7,639 nucleotides of DNA from Cuniculiplasma sp. (lineage in GTDB: Archaea; Thermoplasmatota; Thermoplasmata; Thermoplasmatales; Thermoplasmataceae), in NCBI GenBank assembly GCA_023256455.1, contig JAGDXN010000026.1:17016-24654 (forward strand), given 5' to 3'. Both the position numbers and the translations under genes were made by a program. Of this stretch, positions 5,927-7,639 are shown one piece after another. The notes under the pieces are model-generated. The model was not told the origin of the DNA, ran no database searches, and worked only from the letters and a program-made list of their open reading frames with translations. How positions within the stretch are numbered: the first letter of the stretch is position 1; each line of letters starts with the position of its first letter.

Positions 5927-6523
5927 ATGGTAAATCACTCAAATCTTTACGGAAGGATATCCGAAAGCTGGAATTCACTGAAAAAATCAGAAATACTGGT
6001 ATTTCAAAGGCAGAGAATGGTCGACTGGAGAAGGGGAGGTGCAATAGAAAGAGTGGAGCACCCTACAAGGTTAGACAGAGCCAGGTCTCTCGGTTACAAA
6101 GCAAAGGATGGTTACGTTGTTGTCAGAGCAAGAGTAAGGAGAGGTGGATCAAACAGGCCAAAAATTATGGGTGGAAGAAGGCCCAGAAGGATGGCATACA
6201 GCAAACTTACAAGAAAGAAAAGCATACAGTGGATTGCTGAAGAGAGAGTTGCTGATAAGTACCCCAATATGGAAGTGCTAAACTCCTATTATGTGGGAGA
6301 GGACGGATTTTACAAATATTACGAAGTCATACTGGTAGATAAGAGCAAACCTGAAATATACAACGACCCCAGAATTTCCTGGATATCTGAGCCCCAGAAC
6401 ACCGGGAGGGTTTACAGAGGACTTACATCTGCAGGATATAAAGGGAGAGGTCTCAGGACAGGCAGAAAGAATTCAGCGAAAAGCAGGCCTTCCATCAGAG
6501 CCAACGGAAGATTGAGGAGATAA
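5927..6523 (+). CDS. rpl15e: 50S ribosomal protein L15e
   Basis: A 198-residue, strongly basic protein of the large ribosomal subunit, specific to archaea and eukaryotes (eL15). The family signature [13 protein letters not shown] is at residues 50-62 and is followed by [11 protein letters not shown] (64-74). The N-terminal [12 protein letters not shown] and the C-terminal [19 protein letters not shown] also fit the family. The first six residues (MVNHSN) extend slightly beyond the usual start, but no better downstream ATG exists. The gene is complete at nearly the usual family length. tRNA-Ser follows only 11 nt after the TAA with no clear promoter between, so the two are probably cotranscribed and separated by tRNA processing. 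Confidence 0.96.
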   Translation: MVNHSNLYGRISESWNSLKKSEILVFQRQRMVDWRRGGAIERVEHPTRLDRARSLGYKAKDGYVVVRARVRRGGSNRPKIMGGRRPRRMAYSKLTRKKSIQWIAEERVADKYPNMEVLNSYYVGEDGFYKYYEVILVDKSKPEIYNDPRISWISEPQNTGRVYRGLTSAGYKGRGLRTGRKNSAKSRPSIRANGRLRR

Positions 6524-6528
6524 CCCCA

Positions 6529-6534
6529 TTTTTT
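6529..6534 (+). terminator. T6 tract between L15e and tRNA-Ser
   Basis: Six T residues directly precede the tRNA acceptor stem. Archaeal RNA polymerase can terminate at such tracts, so this could partly end the L15e message. It equally could be just the short leader removed by RNase P from a joint transcript. Confidence 0.25.
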
Positions 6535-6616
6535 GCCGCGGTGGCCCAGTGGTACGGCGCCAGACTTGAGATCTGGTTCCCTTTGTGGATCGGGAGTTCG
6601 AATCTCTCCCGCGGCG
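6535..6616 (+). tRNA. tRNA-Ser (anticodon UGA)
   Basis: A complete 82-nt class II tRNA. The acceptor stem GCCGCGG/CCGCGGC (6535-6541 with 6609-6615) is fully paired. The D stem is GCC/GGC. The anticodon stem CCAGA/TCTGG (6560-6564 with 6572-6576) encloses the loop CTTGAGA, placing anticodon TGA at 6567-6569, which reads UCA serine codons. A short extra arm (TCC/GGA) lies in the variable region. The T arm GGGAG-TTCGAAT-CTCTC (6592-6608) contains one G-U pair. The discriminator base is G (6616), as in archaeal serine tRNAs and unlike leucine tRNAs, which have A. The 3' CCA is not encoded. It probably shares a transcript with the L15e gene. Confidence 0.95.
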
Positions 6617-6851
6617 TCATTGTTCTTTTAGAATGCGTTTTACTTCCAGGATAAATCTCTGCGCATTGTGTTCCTCATATTAATTGAGTTTAATTAGAAA
6701 GTTCCTACCAGTTAGTTTTTCTATCTGGTTCTTATCCGAATAGTGGATTCTGAATATTTAATTTAAATCATAAGAAACTACAATGAAAAAAATGGTCTTA
6801 CAAAATGAGCAATTGGAGAGAAATATCATATCTGTTTAACTTTTTTCTATG
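6617..6851. other. AT-rich intergenic region after tRNA-Ser, no supported gene
   Basis: About 235 bp between the tRNA and the convergent SDR gene. It holds a hairpin (6707-6729), an AT-rich inverted repeat TAATT...AATTA near 6681-6695, a T-rich run before 6848 that may end transcripts, and an 18-codon reading frame (6783-6839) that I do not accept as a gene. The base composition is visibly more AT-rich than in the genes to the left. Confidence 0.5.
6707..6729. repeat. Inverted repeat / hairpin with T5 loop
   Basis: The arms ACCAGTTAG and CTATCTGGT pair at 8 of 9 positions (one T-T mismatch) around the loop TTTTT. It lacks a downstream U-tract in either direction, so it is not a standard intrinsic terminator. 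It could protect the 3' end of the SDR mRNA or belong to a small RNA made downstream of the tRNA. Confidence 0.5.
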
Positions 6852-7639
6852 TTATGTTCCCACCGATCTATTGTGATTGAACCACTGAAGAGTTTGCCTT
6901 ATTCCTTCATCATAGTTCGTATAATTGAATGATGGAAATAAACCCATAAATTTTGAATCGTCAATAACGTATGGTTCAGTATATTCATACATTAGTTCCA
7001 GTAACTCCCTTGCCTGAGAATTTAACAGGCCATAAATCGCAATGAGAAGCCCTGGCACTACCCTTACCTCTGGTTTACTTCCTGCAAACGAATATACCTT
7101 TGAAATGAACTCACGAGCAGAAATCGTTTCACCACAAACATGGAAGACCTGGCCATAACTGGAGGGATTATTAACAAGTTCCATTGTTGCCCTTGCTGCG
7201 TCTTCTATAAATGTGAATTGATGCGGTATATCGACCTTACCTGGCCATATTGAAGCTTTTTTGTTTAATGCATTGCGAAAAATTGCTCCATAGAGATCGT
7301 TTGTTACGTTTGGACCATAAAAATCGGCAAATCTTGGGATTATGAGGTTAAACTTCCCCTTTTTATATCCTTCCATCAATTCAGATTCGATTTTATTTCT
7401 TATAATGCCCTTCCCCGAACTTGCATCAAGTGGATGGTTCTCATCTACAGGCAAATATTGGAATTTTCCGTAGCCGTAGACATTTCCCGGAAATACAAGT
7501 AAAGATTGATTTGCTGTACATCCTTTCATAATATTCTCCATGCTTTTCACATAATTCAGTTTCCAATCAGAGTATGGAAAATTGTGCCCGGCATAAATGA
7601 CAGATGCACCATTACAGGCACTCAAAACCTGTTCTTCTG
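6852..7639 (-). CDS. Atypical extended-SDR NAD-dependent epimerase/dehydratase-like protein (5' end cut by window edge)
   Basis: The frame is open to the right edge: the residues before SACNGASVIY read EEQVL. The real start and the N-terminal GxxGxxG NAD(P) motif therefore lie outside, and the TTG at 7625 is just an internal leucine codon. About 262 residues are visible. The core resembles extended SDRs acting on nucleotide sugars or similar: SACNGASVIYAGH, then LLVFPGNVYGYGK (7502-7464), PRFADFYGPNVTND and a C-terminal FMGLFPSFNYTNYDEG. The usual catalytic Ser (SSxxVYG) is replaced by Pro (7490-7488). In the expected YxxxK the Tyr is Ile (7406-7404), with Lys retained (7394-7392). This suggests a non-canonical dehydrogenase, a different chemistry or an NAD(P)-binding role. 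AT-rich composition and position beyond the tRNA suggest an accessory, possibly transferred gene. The product is unknown beyond the family. Confidence 0.78.
   Translation of the reverse strand, partial: EEQVLSACNGASVIYAGHNFPYSDWKLNYVKSMENIMKGCTANQSLLVFPGNVYGYGKFQYLPVDENHPLDASSGKGIIRNKIESELMEGYKKGKFNLIIPRFADFYGPNVTNDLYGAIFRNALNKKASIWPGKVDIPHQFTFIEDAARATMELVNNPSSYGQVFHVCGETISAREFISKVYSFAGSKPEVRVVPGLLIAIYGLLNSQARELLELMYEYTEPYVIDDSKFMGLFPSFNYTNYDEGIRQTLQWFNHNRSVGT

Noticed and set aside
6535..6616. Alternative reading of the tRNA as tRNA-Leu(GAG)
   Set aside because: Only the CCAGA/TCTGG stem gives a proper 7-nt loop, which puts TGA at 34-36; the discriminator G also fits serine, not leucine.
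6783..6839. 18-codon reading frame starting MKKMVLQNEQ, with AT-rich TATA-like sequence upstream
   Set aside because: Very short, no ribosome binding site, spacing to the best TATA-like sequence is ambiguous, and AT-rich DNA gives such frames by chance.
7623..7625. TTG as the start of the SDR gene
   Set aside because: The frame stays open to the window edge and the N-terminal Rossmann region is missing, so the true start is outside.

Overview
This window looks like compact archaeal chromosome, most likely from the Thermoplasmata (Thermoplasmatales-like, as in Thermoplasma or Cuniculiplasma). The domain call rests on an archaeal/eukaryotic-type replication factor C large subunit, an archaeal RNase P subunit (Pop5), ribosomal protein L15e, a tRNA with no encoded CCA, and TATA elements instead of bacterial -35/-10 boxes. 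Several start codons lie about 25-28 nt downstream of a TATA-like element, the geometry of leaderless transcripts, which are common in this group. The order-level placement is inference from gene content, not from a database search.

Left part (1-2217, minus strand): a sulfide:quinone oxidoreductase-like flavoprotein runs off the left edge. It has its own promoter region carrying a striking palindrome. Upstream of it is a geranylgeranyl-reductase-family flavoprotein that starts at TTG. Both are FAD enzymes plausibly linked to quinone or prenyl-lipid redox chemistry.

Middle part (2342-5758): a DUF1805 (YunC-like) protein and a Nudix hydrolase form a two-gene operon joined by an ATGA stop/start overlap. 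A GHMP-family sugar kinase converges on them, and its stop overlaps the end of the Nudix gene. Divergent from the kinase is rfcL, the clamp-loader large subunit, whose end overlaps tail to tail with the RNase P protein Pop5.

Right part (5927-7639): Pop5 is divergent from ribosomal protein L15e. L15e is followed after 11 nt by tRNA-Ser(UGA), so RNase P, a ribosomal protein and a tRNA sit together in an information-processing block. After the tRNA comes a visibly AT-rich, gene-free stretch of about 235 bp containing a hairpin. Then comes an atypical extended-SDR gene, truncated by the right edge, in which the usual catalytic Ser and Tyr positions are not conserved. This last gene looks accessory compared with the core genes to its left.

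I see no CRISPR array, insertion sequence or obvious defence system. The most useful observations are corrected gene starts (DUF1805, Pop5, the TTG start), the palindrome before the SQR-like gene, the SDR lacking canonical catalytic residues beside a tRNA, and the degenerate PCNA-binding tail on RfcL.
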